Source: Flavobacteriales bacterium UBA1494 (lineage in GTDB: Bacteria > Bacteroidota > Bacteroidia > Flavobacteriales_E > Vicingaceae). Taken from it: DNA of 64,000 nt. Both the position numbers and the translations under genes were made by a program. Shown here in pieces: positions 53,858 to 64,000 of this stretch. How positions within the stretch are numbered: position 1 is the stretch's first letter; each line of letters opens with the position of its first letter. The notes under the pieces were generated by a model. It was given only the letters and a program-made list of their open reading frames with translations. It made no database searches and was not told the origin of the DNA. Location: the NCBI GenBank assembly GCA_905182175.1, contig CAJJAT010000003.1, positions 124,001 through 188,000 on the forward strand, given 5' to 3'.

Positions 53858-54322
53858 ATGAAGCCCCAACTAAAGCTATTTTTACTTTTCCTTTTGTTCA
53901 ATTTTGGTGGTTTAGCTCTAGGAGCTTATTTACAAGGAAGTATTTTAGACAACCAATGGTATTCAAACTTAAATCGTGCACCTTGGACTCCTCCTGGTTG
54001 GGTTTTTGGAGTAGCTTGGGGTATTATTATGTTAGCTTATTCTTTGTATTTAAGTAAACTAACCATCACTATTAGTCATCGTTTTATTTCCGTATTATTC
54101 GCTGCCTCTTGGCTCTTAAATGTCGCTTGGAGTCCGTTATTTTTTCGTTTTCAATTTATTAATTTGGGGTTGGTTGTTTTAACGCTACTCTTTCTGTGTA
54201 TCCTAACTTTCTTTCTGTTGTTTGTAAGAAAATTAAAAGAAACAAGCTTTTTGCTCTTGCCATACTTAGTCTGGTTGGGTATTGCATTTTCATTGAATTG
54301 GTACATAGTATTCAACAATTAA
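53858..54322 (+). CDS. tspO: TspO/MBR family tryptophan-rich sensory protein
   Basis: A 154-residue membrane protein with five helices. NRAPWTPPGWVFGVAWGIIMLAYSLYL is the family hallmark, and SWLLNVAWSPLFFRFQFINLGLVVL and LPYLVWLGIAFSLNWYI follow, with many Trp residues. TspO proteins bind porphyrins and related ligands and modulate stress or tetrapyrrole levels; bacterial roles vary. It is one base before the phosphodiesterase gene, so the two are probably co-transcribed. Confidence 0.93.
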   Translation: MKPQLKLFLLFLLFNFGGLALGAYLQGSILDNQWYSNLNRAPWTPPGWVFGVAWGIIMLAYSLYLSKLTITISHRFISVLFAASWLLNVAWSPLFFRFQFINLGLVVLTLLFLCILTFFLLFVRKLKETSFLLLPYLVWLGIAFSLNWYIVFNN

Positions 54323-54323
54323 T

Positions 54324-55226
54324 ATGAAAGCAATTCGCTATACATTTGCATTCTTAGCATTAGTTGTCATCGGTTACAATGTATTTCTTTGGTCAGTCAC
54401 TTTTGATAATACAACGCTTGAGAATAATAGTAATGGACAAGTTGAAATTATTGGACATAGCGGTGTTGGATTCCATTCTTGGTTTCCGTTTAAGTATTTT
54501 CCATCAAATAGTTATGGCTCTTTATTGAAAGCATTAGATGAGTATAAGGTTAATGGTATTGAAGTTGATGTTCACCTTACTTTAGATCAAAAATTTGTAT
54601 TGTTTCACGACAGTAAGTTGGAAAACAAATCAGTGGAATCGGGGTGTCCAGGAGAAATGACTTTAGAGGAATTAACAGCTGTTGATTATAAGTTAGGAGC
54701 TCCTTTTGATTGGTTTCATTCAGAGCGCATAATCGGATTGGAAGAACTTATTGATAGTCTGCAAAACCGAGAAGAGTTTCCGAGTTTACACTTAGATGTT
54801 CGGAACTGGAACGATTGTGATACACCTGAACAAAGTGCAGTTTTGGAGAGAAATATTGCTTTTGAATTGATCAAAACCCTTGGTTCCAAGGGAGTCCCCT
54901 TAGATAAAATATTAATTATATCCTTGTCTCAGAGTTTCTTAGATCAATTGAAGGCACATAATAATCCATACCCTGTATCCTTTGAAATCGTAGGTAACGA
55001 ACATGAGTTTTTGCAATGGGCTATCGACTATGGAGTAGAGTCAGTTACCGTAAAACCCAAATTATTGACCAAGGAGCTTTCAAAAATGGCGCACGAAGCT
55101 GGACTGAAAGTAATCACTTTTGGGGCAAAGAGTAAGACAGGAAATAAAAAGCTTTTAGAATTGAACCCTGACGCTATACAGACCGATAATATTACTGCTT
55201 TGAAGGACTTAATGGGGTATAAGTAG
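54324..55226 (+). CDS. Glycerophosphodiester phosphodiesterase family protein
   Basis: A 300-residue protein anchored or exported by an N-terminal helix (YTFAFLALVVIGYNVFLWSV). The GDPD barrel begins VEIIGHSGVGF where most members have GHRG, so the Arg is replaced by Ser. GIEVDVHLTLDQKFVLFHDSKLENKS holds the metal-binding Glu and Asp and the second catalytic His, and EVSFEIVGNEHEFL-like strands lead to VKPKLLTKELSKMAHEAGLKVITFGAK and DAIQTDNI. It probably cleaves glycerophosphodiesters in the periplasm. The HSG for HRG change may alter activity. Confidence 0.85.
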   Translation: MKAIRYTFAFLALVVIGYNVFLWSVTFDNTTLENNSNGQVEIIGHSGVGFHSWFPFKYFPSNSYGSLLKALDEYKVNGIEVDVHLTLDQKFVLFHDSKLENKSVESGCPGEMTLEELTAVDYKLGAPFDWFHSERIIGLEELIDSLQNREEFPSLHLDVRNWNDCDTPEQSAVLERNIAFELIKTLGSKGVPLDKILIISLSQSFLDQLKAHNNPYPVSFEIVGNEHEFLQWAIDYGVESVTVKPKLLTKELSKMAHEAGLKVITFGAKSKTGNKKLLELNPDAIQTDNITALKDLMGYK

Positions 55227-55548
55227 AACTTTAACGAGGAATTACGAATCGTGTATATCAAATTATAAATGTAGAATTAGGAATGTATAATTAAGATTTA
55301 CAATGTTGATTGTTAAATTATAAATATTGCATTAAAAATGTCGAACATCCCAAAAAAAGATGTTTCATTTAAACAATCTCACCCCGTCACTTTGTGGTCA
55401 AAGTAATTTTGGCGGTAAAAGTTACCTTAATTAATGCCTGCAGCAAGTAAGTTTATGTTATGAACTTGAAGTTAAAGCTATATTACTCTTTTCGTTTTTT
55501 AAAATTCAGCGCAGCGAAGTGCTCTATATTTTAAATTAAAGTCAAAAC
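55227..55548. other. AT-rich intergenic region
   Basis: A 322-base gap between convergent genes. It contains AT-rich tracts with TAATTAAGATTTACAATG-like wording akin to the other repeat-like spacers. No RNA gene or strong terminator is visible. Confidence 0.45.
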
Positions 55549-57243
<1,695 letters not shown>

Positions 57244-57245
57244 TC

Positions 57246-58322
57246 ATGAAAGTTCGATTAATAATTTTATTTCTTGCCTTAGGTGTTGCTTCCTGTAAAT
57301 TACCATACATCAAAAAAGACGTATTCGAGGAGAAAGCTGAGCTACCAAGAGATGAAGCACCCCATTTTAAAAACTCATTGGAATGGTGGTACTTTACCGG
57401 CCATTTGAAAGATGAAGAAAAGAATAAAACGTTGGGAGTAGAGTATGTCGTCTTTCATTTTAATCCCTCAAATATAAAAGGCGGCTGGATGGTAAACATG
57501 GCAGTAAGCGATCCAGAAAACGAAGCGTTTTATTACGACCATCAGTTCTTTCCCAAATCAAAATATGAATTTAACGAGCTACCATTAAATTTTAATTGGT
57601 CAAAAAAGCAATTCAAATCTAGTTTGAAAGGGCAGAATGGTTCTTATGAACTGGCTGCGCACTTTTCTAAAGATTCAATTTCAATGAACTTAAAAACAAG
57701 GTCAGAGAAAGAGGTTGTTTTGCACGATGGGATTGGGTATGAAAACTACGGAGACATCGCTAGAGCTGGATATTATAGTTTTCCAAGGCTAAAAACTGAG
57801 GGACAGATTAACTTAAATGGTGAGCGGTTTAACGTCAACGGGAACTTGTGGTACGATAGGCAGTGGAATTGTAGTGGAGTATTTGATAAGAAAGTGGCTT
57901 GGGATTGGTTTTCAATCCAGTTCGAAGAAACTCAGTCTGAGTTAATGTTGTATCGTTTATATAGCTTGAAAGACAGTACAGTAATTTTTGGAGGAACGTA
58001 CACAAATGCTGAAAATGAAAGTGTGTTTTTAGAAAATGAACAAATTAACATAACTGAGTTAAAACATTGGATAAGCCCTGATTCTGACGCAAAATATCCT
58101 GTAGAGTGGCAAATTGAGGTTCCCGATGTAGGCCTTACCACTAATTTAAAAACATTGTTTCCAAGTCAAGAGTTAGAGCTAAACTTTGGACCACTGAGCG
58201 AATTCTACTATTGGGAAGGAATGTGTGAAGCAGAGGGAGTAATTAAAGGTCTGAAGGTAAATGGCAAATCCTATGTTGAGATGACGAATCGTTTTAGAAT
58301 AAAGGAACCTAAGACGAAGTAG
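57246..58322 (+). CDS. Lipocalin-like CrtC/AttH-family lipoprotein
   Basis: A 358-residue lipoprotein (Cys17 in GVASCKLPY). The opening DEAPHFKNSLEWWYFTGHLKDEE and GVEYVVFHFN match the CrtC/AttH double-lipocalin family (PF07143-type), and later VNGNLWYDRQWNCSGVFDKKVAWDWFSIQF contains the second hallmark W-x-D-R-Q-W. Family members include carotenoid 1,2-hydratases, but most, such as secreted AttH-like proteins, have unknown ligands. No carotenoid gene is adjacent. It is divergent from the ABC-F gene and 30 bases before the LysE-type gene. Confidence 0.85.
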   Translation: MKVRLIILFLALGVASCKLPYIKKDVFEEKAELPRDEAPHFKNSLEWWYFTGHLKDEEKNKTLGVEYVVFHFNPSNIKGGWMVNMAVSDPENEAFYYDHQFFPKSKYEFNELPLNFNWSKKQFKSSLKGQNGSYELAAHFSKDSISMNLKTRSEKEVVLHDGIGYENYGDIARAGYYSFPRLKTEGQINLNGERFNVNGNLWYDRQWNCSGVFDKKVAWDWFSIQFEETQSELMLYRLYSLKDSTVIFGGTYTNAENESVFLENEQINITELKHWISPDSDAKYPVEWQIEVPDVGLTTNLKTLFPSQELELNFGPLSEFYYWEGMCEAEGVIKGLKVNGKSYVEMTNRFRIKEPKTK

Positions 58323-58352
58323 TTTCTATTTCTTTCTTACTTATTTTGTAGT

Positions 58353-58964
58353 GTGGAATTATCTGTTTTTTTATCCTTTTCTTTGGCTTCATTTTTAATA
58401 GCATTAATGCCGGGGCCGGATAATATTTTTGTTTTGACGGAAAGTATCGCCAAAGGTGCAAAAAATGGAATTTTAATTGCTTTTGGGTTAAATTCAGGCG
58501 TTCTGATTCATACGTTAGCTGCAGCCACTGGTGTTTCTCTAATTCTAAAGCAGTCTGAATTAGCATTTGCAATTATTCAATATGCTGGTGCAGCATATTT
58601 GCTGTATTTAGCTTTCCTAGCGGCAAAAGAAAAGGTGGAACCTTTTAAAACGCAGGTGAATTCTAGTAAAGGAGCTATTAAGTTAGTTAGAACTGGTTTT
58701 ATCATGAACATTTTAAATCCAAAGGTTTCACTGTTCTTTATTGCTTTTTTACCTCAGTTTGTTCAACCTGAAAGAGGTAACGTTAGCGTGCAAATGATTA
58801 CAATGGGCAGCGCATTTATGGTGATAGGATTTCTAACGTTTAGCAGTTTCGCATTATTGGCGCATCAATTACGCAAGCCACTTGGCAGTTTAAAAGTGTT
58901 AAGTGTAATAAAGTGGACAAAGGTGTCTGTTCTGGTTGGACTCGCTGTTTATTTATTAGTTTAA
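58353..58964 (+). CDS. LysE/RhtB-family amino-acid exporter
   Basis: A 203-residue membrane protein with six helices. It starts at a GTG (MELSVFLSFSLASFLIALMPGPDNIFVLTESIAKGAKNG), and MPGPDNIFVL is the family motif. Next come GVLIHTLAAATGVSLIL and IQYAGAAYLLYLAFLAAKEK, then FIMNILNPKVSLFFIAFLPQFV (N-P-K element) and a last helix. LysE/RhtB carriers export amino acids or related metabolites using the proton gradient; the substrate cannot be predicted. The preceding lipoprotein gene ends 30 bases earlier. Confidence 0.92.
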   Translation: MELSVFLSFSLASFLIALMPGPDNIFVLTESIAKGAKNGILIAFGLNSGVLIHTLAAATGVSLILKQSELAFAIIQYAGAAYLLYLAFLAAKEKVEPFKTQVNSSKGAIKLVRTGFIMNILNPKVSLFFIAFLPQFVQPERGNVSVQMITMGSAFMVIGFLTFSSFALLAHQLRKPLGSLKVLSVIKWTKVSVLVGLAVYLLV

Positions 58965-58972
58965 AATTAATT

Positions 58973-59377
58973 ATGGGAGAGTTAAAGTATTTATATTTAG
59001 TTGGTGTTGTATCATTGATATTATTTTCTTGTTCAAGGGGGAGTTACCAGTCAGAAGGTCCAAAAAAGGAATTGATGTTAGCTGCAAGTAAACAAGCTCC
59101 TTCCGGTATAATGGTATTGATGTTATACAAGGACAGCAGCTTTGTTTTTAGAAATTCCGGAATTAGAACTGCGCGCAACTATACGGGATTATATGAAATT
59201 AATTCTGATACGTTATCACTTGCCTTTGATGTGCGAAATCCTTCTGCAATAGGAGAGAAACTCCTAATAAAGAAAGAGAATTTGACATTTCTTGATAGGG
59301 CTGGCAGCATGCAAATTGATACGAGTTCAGTTGGATTTTTGAGTGGTATAGGAACAAATTTTAAAATCGAACTATAG
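58973..59377 (+). CDS. Small lipoprotein, unknown function
   Basis: A 134-residue lipoprotein: MGELKYLYLVGVVSLILFSCSRGS with Cys20. I chose the ATG at 58973, eight bases after the LysE-type stop; an ATG at 58913 would overlap the LysE gene by 52 bases and put the signal peptide inside the protein. The mature part is beta-rich (GIMVLMLYKDSSFVFRNSG, YTGLYEINSDTLSLAFDV, KLLIKKENLTFLD). It resembles small copper-resistance NlpE- or META-like beta sandwich domains in style only. Followed by a 200-base gap without features. Confidence 0.65.
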   Translation: MGELKYLYLVGVVSLILFSCSRGSYQSEGPKKELMLAASKQAPSGIMVLMLYKDSSFVFRNSGIRTARNYTGLYEINSDTLSLAFDVRNPSAIGEKLLIKKENLTFLDRAGSMQIDTSSVGFLSGIGTNFKIEL

Positions 59378-59579
59378 TTGATGGCAGATTGACATGGATA
59401 ACTCTTTTAAATAACTTTTTTCTTGACTATCCTGTCTTGTTCGACTAAAATGAGTTGCATAAGACGGCGGGCGTATTGTTTAATACTTACTTGGCAATAT
59501 GTTTGACTCAATGTCCGAAGAGCTCGTATAGGTTAGCACAGTAGCTTTTGTATTAGCATAATAATTGGTCGTTGCCTTA

Positions 59580-60185
59580 TTATTCTTGTTTGAATTCCTT
59601 GCTCCAATTTCTAAAAATCTCAGTGAGCATTAAAAGAATTGAAGCAAACATAATTAAAATGCCAATTTGATGCATATAAGCGGGGTCTATTGGTTTAATT
59701 CTGCCATAAAAAGAAATTCCGATAAAGTAAGTGACATTTATAATGTGTAAAATGAAAAAAGCATACAGTAAATGATTCAAGCTTATATAAAACAATGCTA
59801 TTACAGGTGCTATTAAAATAAGCAGATAAGTAATAAAACCATGTAAATTATCAATAATACCAACTGACCAGTTGTGTATTTCAAAATTCTTAGACACAAA
59901 ATAGAAGTGAATGACATGATTTATGGCAAACATAAATAACGAAAGCTGAAATAAAAGTGTTTTCGTCGCTGATGTGTCAATTTTATTTAGCCGCCAAATA
60001 ATTAATAAGGCTATAATAAATAGATTCAAAGCAGCCGCTGTTCTTCCAGAATTTCGGGCACATTCTGCGAAAATTAAAATTGCATCATGTAGGGTGTCTT
60101 TTGAACGCCAATAAATCAAAATATTGAGACATCCAATTGCAAAAGTCGCGCTTGTAAAAAGTAGCAGTTTAGATTTCTTAAACAT
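59580..60185 (-). CDS. Six-helix membrane protein, unknown function
   Basis: A 201-residue protein with six predicted helices: LLFTSATFAIGCLNILIYW, GRTAAALNLFIIALLIIWRL, LLFQLSLFMFAINHVIHFYFV, GFITYLLILIAPVIALFYI, LLYAFFILHIINVTYFIGI and IGILIMFASILLMLTEIF. The GRTAA start of helix 2 and two histidines in NHVIHFYF look like the heme-ligand arrangement of ferric-reductase-like membrane proteins such as MsrQ, and HGFITYLL gives a third His. The likeness is from pattern only. Single gene, divergent from the pentapeptide-repeat gene. Confidence 0.6.
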   Translation of the reverse strand: MFKKSKLLLFTSATFAIGCLNILIYWRSKDTLHDAILIFAECARNSGRTAAALNLFIIALLIIWRLNKIDTSATKTLLFQLSLFMFAINHVIHFYFVSKNFEIHNWSVGIIDNLHGFITYLLILIAPVIALFYISLNHLLYAFFILHIINVTYFIGISFYGRIKPIDPAYMHQIGILIMFASILLMLTEIFRNWSKEFKQE

Positions 60186-60281
60186 TTGGTATTAATTTGG
60201 TTGTAGAGTTGTGTTAACGTTTTTTGATAAAAAAAATTACTCCTTCCCTTAAAATCGAACTCTGGTTGGTACATTTATTTT

Positions 60282-60809
60282 ATGGAGTTAATAGAAAACC
60301 ACACATTCACCTCAAAAGACCTGAAGGAAAACTCTCTTAAAATTGCTCAATATGAATTGTGTGTGTTCAATAATATAGACTTCAAAGGGTTCAACTTATC
60401 TGAGTCTAAATTTGTGGAATGTGACTTTGTTGATTGCGATTTGAGCTTGGTAAGTTTAACGGGAAGCATGTTTCAAGTGGTGCACTTTAAAAGATGTAAA
60501 ATGCTCGGATTGTTTTTTGAAACGGTCAAGCCCTTTTTGTTTCAAGTAAGGTTTGATAATTGCAATTTAGAAAGCAGCTCTTTTGCTGGAGTTAATTTAG
60601 AACGCACCATTTTTGTTGAGTGTAAATTGGTAGGAGTAGACTTTACAGAAGCGAATGGCTCAAAAGGTATTTTTAATGAATGTGATTTACTAAATGCTAC
60701 CTTTTTAAATACAAACCTGACTAAAACAAATCTGCAAACTGCTCATAATTTTTCAATTGATATCCGATCAAATCAAGTTACAAAGCCGTTGTTTCCAATA
60801 CGAATTTAG
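60282..60809 (+). CDS. Pentapeptide-repeat protein
   Basis: A 175-residue cytoplasmic protein with repeated A(D/N)Lxx-type coils: FNNIDFKGFNLSESKFVECDFVDCDLSLVSL, CNLESSSFAGVNLERTIFVECKLVGVDFTEANG and CDLLNATFLNTNLTKTNL. About 25 repeats would form a right-handed quadrilateral beta helix. The arrangement, with a break near FKRCKMLGLFFETVKP, and the C-terminal cap resemble Qnr/MfpA proteins that mimic DNA and bind gyrase, but at 175 residues it is about 40 shorter. A role in gyrase protection is only a possibility. Single gene. Confidence 0.85.
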   Translation: MELIENHTFTSKDLKENSLKIAQYELCVFNNIDFKGFNLSESKFVECDFVDCDLSLVSLTGSMFQVVHFKRCKMLGLFFETVKPFLFQVRFDNCNLESSSFAGVNLERTIFVECKLVGVDFTEANGSKGIFNECDLLNATFLNTNLTKTNLQTAHNFSIDIRSNQVTKPLFPIRI

Positions 60810-60992
60810 AAGGTTTACAGAATGGGGCAGGGCTTGATGTTCGAAACTGACGACATTCAGTTTTAGCTTGATCTAGGGTAGTTTTTTTTAATCCAACTTT
60901 TAGTTAGCTGCATTGATATAGAGTTGATGAATTGAATCTTGGCTTCAAATTTTAAACCTTAACCTTTAATCTTGGGTCTTTATTTCCAATCG

Positions 60993-63626
60993 TTAACGAT
61001 TCAGGAATCCACCAAAGCCAATTCTAACATTACATGCGGCAAACTCATCGTCTTCAAATGCAGCATAAACACCTACTTTCATTCCAAAGAAAATTCGGTC
61101 AATCGAATAGCCCACTTCAGTATAGTTAATGTTTTGTTCTGTAACTAAATAGTTAACATTTATAGTTTCTGAGATTCCTTTAGTGCTAAAAAATGGAATA
61201 CGTTTTAGTAGAATTCGATTGTCTTCTACTCGAAAGTGAGCTTCAAAATAGCGCTTGTTAGTGCTAAATCGATAATTTTCTAACAGCTTAAAACTGTTCC
61301 CCAAGTCATTGCTTAAAAATAATAAAGGCGAAGAGTTGAAGTTTTTATAATCAGCAAAAAAGGTACTGTTACTTTGTAAGAAACTTCCTGCTTCTAAGTG
61401 ATAGGTAAAACGATCAATTCTACGAACAGGTAATTCTTGTTTTGCAGCAAATGAAACAAACTGATAACCAACGTCGCTACTTAGAACATCGTTTAAACCT
61501 TGTCTGTAATTTGCAACAAAGGTTGGAAACTTTGAACGCAGCATTTCTTTAGTGCCATTTTTTACTCGGTAAAATTGTTTTGGAGTGTAAATGAGCTTAA
61601 CATCTATACTTAAAGATTGGTGATTATCTAATAAGGTTTTATTGTTATTTACTTCGTTGTTTTCCGGTAGATTAGTAGTGTATTTTGAACCCCACCAATT
61701 AGTTAGTGTAAAGGCTGAGTTATTTTGTAGAACACTCCTATCTTCAAAATCAAATGTTGTAATTAATTGTAGACCATTTGCAATATCAATTTGATGCCCA
61801 ATTTTGAAAAAATCAGATTCATAAAACTTCTTTGAGTTTTGCGTGTAAAATAAAGAGGAAATTGTATTTACTAGTAACGGTATAGACTCTTCTCTGTTAA
61901 AATCATCGGCCAATCTTCCAAAATGAGCAAAAAATGAAGCTCTCCTTTGGCCATCATACTGAGCTTTTAGTTGTCCATCTCCTAAAAATCGATTTCGAGA
62001 AAATGCATACCCTACCATAGGCTCAAAGCGGAAGAGTTTCCCCTTTTTATCTAACCAAACTGCCTTAAATAGAGATTTGTATGGAGTTATGCCATTTACC
62101 GTATTAAATTCTCCTGTTGTATGGCTTAATAGGCCATATGGAGTAAATCGGAACTTTTTATCTTTCGAAAATTGGGGTGTATCGTAAAACAACAAATGAC
62201 CAATTAGATTTCGCTTTTTTGCAACAGCAGTATCGCCCTTGATTATTTTCTGCAAAGAATCTCGCTCCATGTAAATACTGTGCTCCTGTTCTGATAAAGG
62301 GATGGTTCTGTGCGTATTCCAAATAGAATCAGTCTGCGAGAAAACACTGTCAGCATAGGTAACACTTCTGTTAGCAGTAATTTCTAGGTCATCAATTGTG
62401 TCATTCTTTTCTTCTAGCTGCCGTTCTTTCTGTTTTATTAGTCGAATTAATTTTAGTGATTCTCCTTTTGAAACGCGGTCTTGAGTTATAATTTTTTCAA
62501 TTTTGGAATCTAACTTTTCTAATTTTATCTTTTTTTCAACAGGAACAGTTCCATCAAAATGAATGTCCTCGGGCGTCATTTGCAAACTGTTTAAAATCTG
62601 TTGATCTATTTTAGGATTCGTTGTAACTTTCAGCTTACTTAAGGTAGAAAGGTATTTAATCTGTACCTCGTACCCTAAAATTTGAACGTCTGCTGTTATT
62701 TTGTGGTTAATTGGCATCCACACATTTGGTCTTACTTGCGCATATAATTGCTGATATTTCAATTTTGCTAAGGGTTGTTCAAATTCAACATCTACATTAT
62801 TGATATTCCAAACTTTGTCATTTATATAGATGTAGCCACTCATCAAATCATTTCCGTTGCGACGGGGAATAATTTTTATTTTATGAATTCCTTTAAGGTC
62901 TTCATAATATGTACTAATGTGCTCAAATTCGTATACAGCAAAAGCATTTTTACTTAATGGATTAATGATGGAGGGCCCACCTAAGTTGTAAAAATTAAGA
63001 TTAATGTATTGAGCGCCATCTTTAAGAGAATCTAAAATCCCTGATTTAGCTGCAAGTATCTTTTGATTAACTGTATTAGGCCTTTTAAAAGAATACTCTA
63101 ATAATGTTTCTGAAATGTTACCGGTCGCCATATCCGCTAAGTCTTCCTCCGAAATTAGTTTCTTGGCAAGCCAAGGAATTTTTTCTGGATCGTAAAAACT
63201 TCGAATGTATAATTTACATTCGTAAGCTGTAATTTGTTTTTTATAATATTCAGCCATGGCTGTGGCTTTGCGAATGTAGCTGTATGCAATGTCCTCTTGT
63301 GAAGCGTCAACTTCCACTTCACCTAGGTCGTAAGCAATGCTTTTTAATGTGATTATCTGTTCAAGATTTTTACTGAAATCAATCTTTAATGCCTTTTTTT
63401 CGAAGCCTAGGCTTTGAAATTGGATGGTATAAATAGAACAGGGAGCTGTTATTGAAAAATCTCCATCAATATTTGCCATGCTACCGTTTGCGATAGAAGC
63501 GATGTATACGCTAGTAAACGGAATAGCATTTCCTTCTGAATCTACAATGCTGCCGCTGAAAGTACAGTTTTGTGCTAAGGAAGCAATGCTTGTTACAAGG
63601 AGTAAGAGAATAATTAAATGCTTCAT
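60993..63626 (-). CDS. DUF5686 protein with carboxypeptidase-regulatory-like domain
   Basis: An 877-residue outer-membrane protein. Signal peptide (MKHLIILLLLVTSIASLAQN), carboxypeptidase-regulatory-like domain (about residues 20-95: TFSGSIVDSEGNAIPFTSVYI then YTIQFQSLGFEKKALKI), and a large DUF5686 region. Conserved points include AYSYIRKATAMAEYYKKQITAYECKLYIRSF, MSGYIYINDKVWNINNVDVEF and VWMPINHKI; the last 450 residues form a barrel ending in RIGFGGFLN. There is no plug, so it is not a TonB receptor. Such proteins are frequent in Bacteroidota with no known function. It is a single gene. Confidence 0.88.
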   Translation of the reverse strand: MKHLIILLLLVTSIASLAQNCTFSGSIVDSEGNAIPFTSVYIASIANGSMANIDGDFSITAPCSIYTIQFQSLGFEKKALKIDFSKNLEQIITLKSIAYDLGEVEVDASQEDIAYSYIRKATAMAEYYKKQITAYECKLYIRSFYDPEKIPWLAKKLISEEDLADMATGNISETLLEYSFKRPNTVNQKILAAKSGILDSLKDGAQYINLNFYNLGGPSIINPLSKNAFAVYEFEHISTYYEDLKGIHKIKIIPRRNGNDLMSGYIYINDKVWNINNVDVEFEQPLAKLKYQQLYAQVRPNVWMPINHKITADVQILGYEVQIKYLSTLSKLKVTTNPKIDQQILNSLQMTPEDIHFDGTVPVEKKIKLEKLDSKIEKIITQDRVSKGESLKLIRLIKQKERQLEEKNDTIDDLEITANRSVTYADSVFSQTDSIWNTHRTIPLSEQEHSIYMERDSLQKIIKGDTAVAKKRNLIGHLLFYDTPQFSKDKKFRFTPYGLLSHTTGEFNTVNGITPYKSLFKAVWLDKKGKLFRFEPMVGYAFSRNRFLGDGQLKAQYDGQRRASFFAHFGRLADDFNREESIPLLVNTISSLFYTQNSKKFYESDFFKIGHQIDIANGLQLITTFDFEDRSVLQNNSAFTLTNWWGSKYTTNLPENNEVNNNKTLLDNHQSLSIDVKLIYTPKQFYRVKNGTKEMLRSKFPTFVANYRQGLNDVLSSDVGYQFVSFAAKQELPVRRIDRFTYHLEAGSFLQSNSTFFADYKNFNSSPLLFLSNDLGNSFKLLENYRFSTNKRYFEAHFRVEDNRILLKRIPFFSTKGISETINVNYLVTEQNINYTEVGYSIDRIFFGMKVGVYAAFEDDEFAACNVRIGFGGFLNR

Positions 63627-63835
63627 TTTTCGACTTGGAAATGTAACGAATACAATTCAAGTTTTGTTACTGGAGTTTTTAGAGAATGTGAAATGCTGGA
63701 ACGTGGAAGGAAGAAAGCATCGATTCACTTTTTTCAACTAAAAAATTGACTTTTCAAATCTAGCTTACAAGAAAATATTACATCGGTTACTCTTCTGTGA
63801 TGTATTAGCCCCTAGTAAAGTGGGAGTGTTTTATT

Positions 63836-63862
63836 AGATTTCAAATAATACATTTGAAATCT
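63836..63862. repeat. Perfect inverted repeat in the IS leader
   Basis: AGATTTCAAAT (63836-63846) and ATTTGAAATCT (63852-63862) pair fully around AATAC. It lies 13 bases before the only ATG of the transposase region and could sequester the translation start when read through from outside, a known IS safeguard. Confidence 0.55.
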
Positions 63863-63874
63863 GAAACATAAGAG

Positions 63875-64000
63875 ATGAAGCGTAAAAGAGAAGTTAGAAA
63901 TTCTCGAAGCTTCAGAGAAATACGGCATAGTTGAAACTTGTCGAAAATATGGCGTGAGTACCGGAAGACATTACAGCTGGAAAAAGAAGTTCGAAAGTCG
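63875..64000 (+). CDS. IS3-type transposase orfA, N-terminal part, start out of frame
   Basis: From 63879 one frame reads SVKEKLEILEASEKYGIVET and CRKYGVSTGRHYSWKKKFES to the window edge. This is the helix-turn-helix of IS3-family OrfA. The only nearby ATG (63875) is in a different frame that stops at 63932, and a TGA (63876-63878) directly precedes the transposase frame. Either a single-base deletion has broken the start or an unusual start codon is used. The rest lies outside the window. Confidence 0.6.

Larger units (their letters stand above)
63796..64000 (+). mobile_element. Left end of a probable IS3-family insertion sequence (runs off window)
   Basis: TGTGATGTATTAGCCCC at 63796 looks like the terminal repeat of an IS3-type element (TG start, CCCC). 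A perfect inverted repeat follows at 63836-63862 and then transposase-like coding. The right end lies outside the window, so the exact boundary and target duplication cannot be checked. Confidence 0.5.

Noticed and set aside
60282-60809. Pentapeptide-repeat protein as a quinolone-resistance Qnr
   Set aside because: It is about 40 residues short, and the loops that mark Qnr cannot be confirmed by eye.

Overview
The window is an AT-rich chromosomal segment from a Bacteroidota bacterium, most likely of the order Flavobacteriales. The evidence is the protein families (TonB-dependent receptor with DUF4249 partner, DUF4835, DUF5686, BatA-domain protein, CxxxY-type CcmE, ribosomal protein THX), the bamD-rpoZ-coaBC-DUF4835-recN-fabI gene order, the scarcity of Shine-Dalgarno sequences, and repeated TAnnTTTG boxes, the Bacteroidota -7 promoter element. 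I see no rRNA, tRNA or CRISPR array.

Layout. 1-615: the tail of a membrane glycosyltransferase. 738-6559 (minus): a cytochrome c maturation operon (ccmB, C, D-like, E, F) continuing into a DUF2520 gene and a KdsC-like phosphatase. 6639-7688: bestrophin-like channel. 7791-9012: a decayed cluster (DUF6249-like protein, ECF sigma factor, probable anti-sigma protein). 9250-12022: ribosomal protein THX, ndk, an exonuclease/GIY-YIG protein and smpB. 12130-16213: a TonB-dependent receptor, DUF4249 lipoprotein and e(P4)-type phosphatase. 16442-20789: CoA-binding, LON-domain, DedA-like, cyclophilin, NlpC/P60 and thiolase genes. 21148-27164: glycosyltransferase, methyltransferase, glycosyltransferase, gcvT, comB and a phospholipase C-like gene, packed as one operon. 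27184-30466 (minus): BatA protein and an HxH-less dihydroorotase. 30612-33604: LpoB-like and COG3014 lipoproteins, a membrane protein and a DCC thiol oxidoreductase. 33725-34969 (minus): outer-membrane barrel and TonB-C-like proteins. 35114-40883: bamD to fabI housekeeping block.

40940-47624 is the accessory, decaying part: over 1 kb without a clear gene, a multiply broken histidine kinase, a broken response regulator lacking its phospho-acceptor Asp, an intact response regulator and an intact HPt protein (remains of one phosphorelay), then a minus-strand DUF4139 pseudogene carrying carboxypeptidase-regulatory and TonB-plug-like modules. 47709-51533 (minus) holds an AcuI/YhdH oxidoreductase, a GT39-like membrane protein and a DUF3887-like protein. 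51729-63626 carries typA, tspO, a phosphodiesterase, an ABC-F protein, a CrtC/AttH-like lipoprotein, a LysE exporter, small lipoprotein and membrane proteins, a pentapeptide-repeat protein and a large DUF5686 protein. The window ends inside a probable IS3-family element.

The most interesting signals are: (1) four unrelated genes (exonuclease, smpB, bamD, recN) whose start codon lies exactly four bases after a TAnnTTTG box, predicting leaderless mRNAs; (2) three independently decayed regulatory or surface loci whose ancestral proteins can still be read; (3) an orphaned response regulator/HPt pair left after loss of its kinase; (4) a short upstream ORF coupled by ATGA to typA; and (5) a 33-codon membrane mini-ORF just before a glycosyltransferase. 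I found no clearly new multi-gene system.
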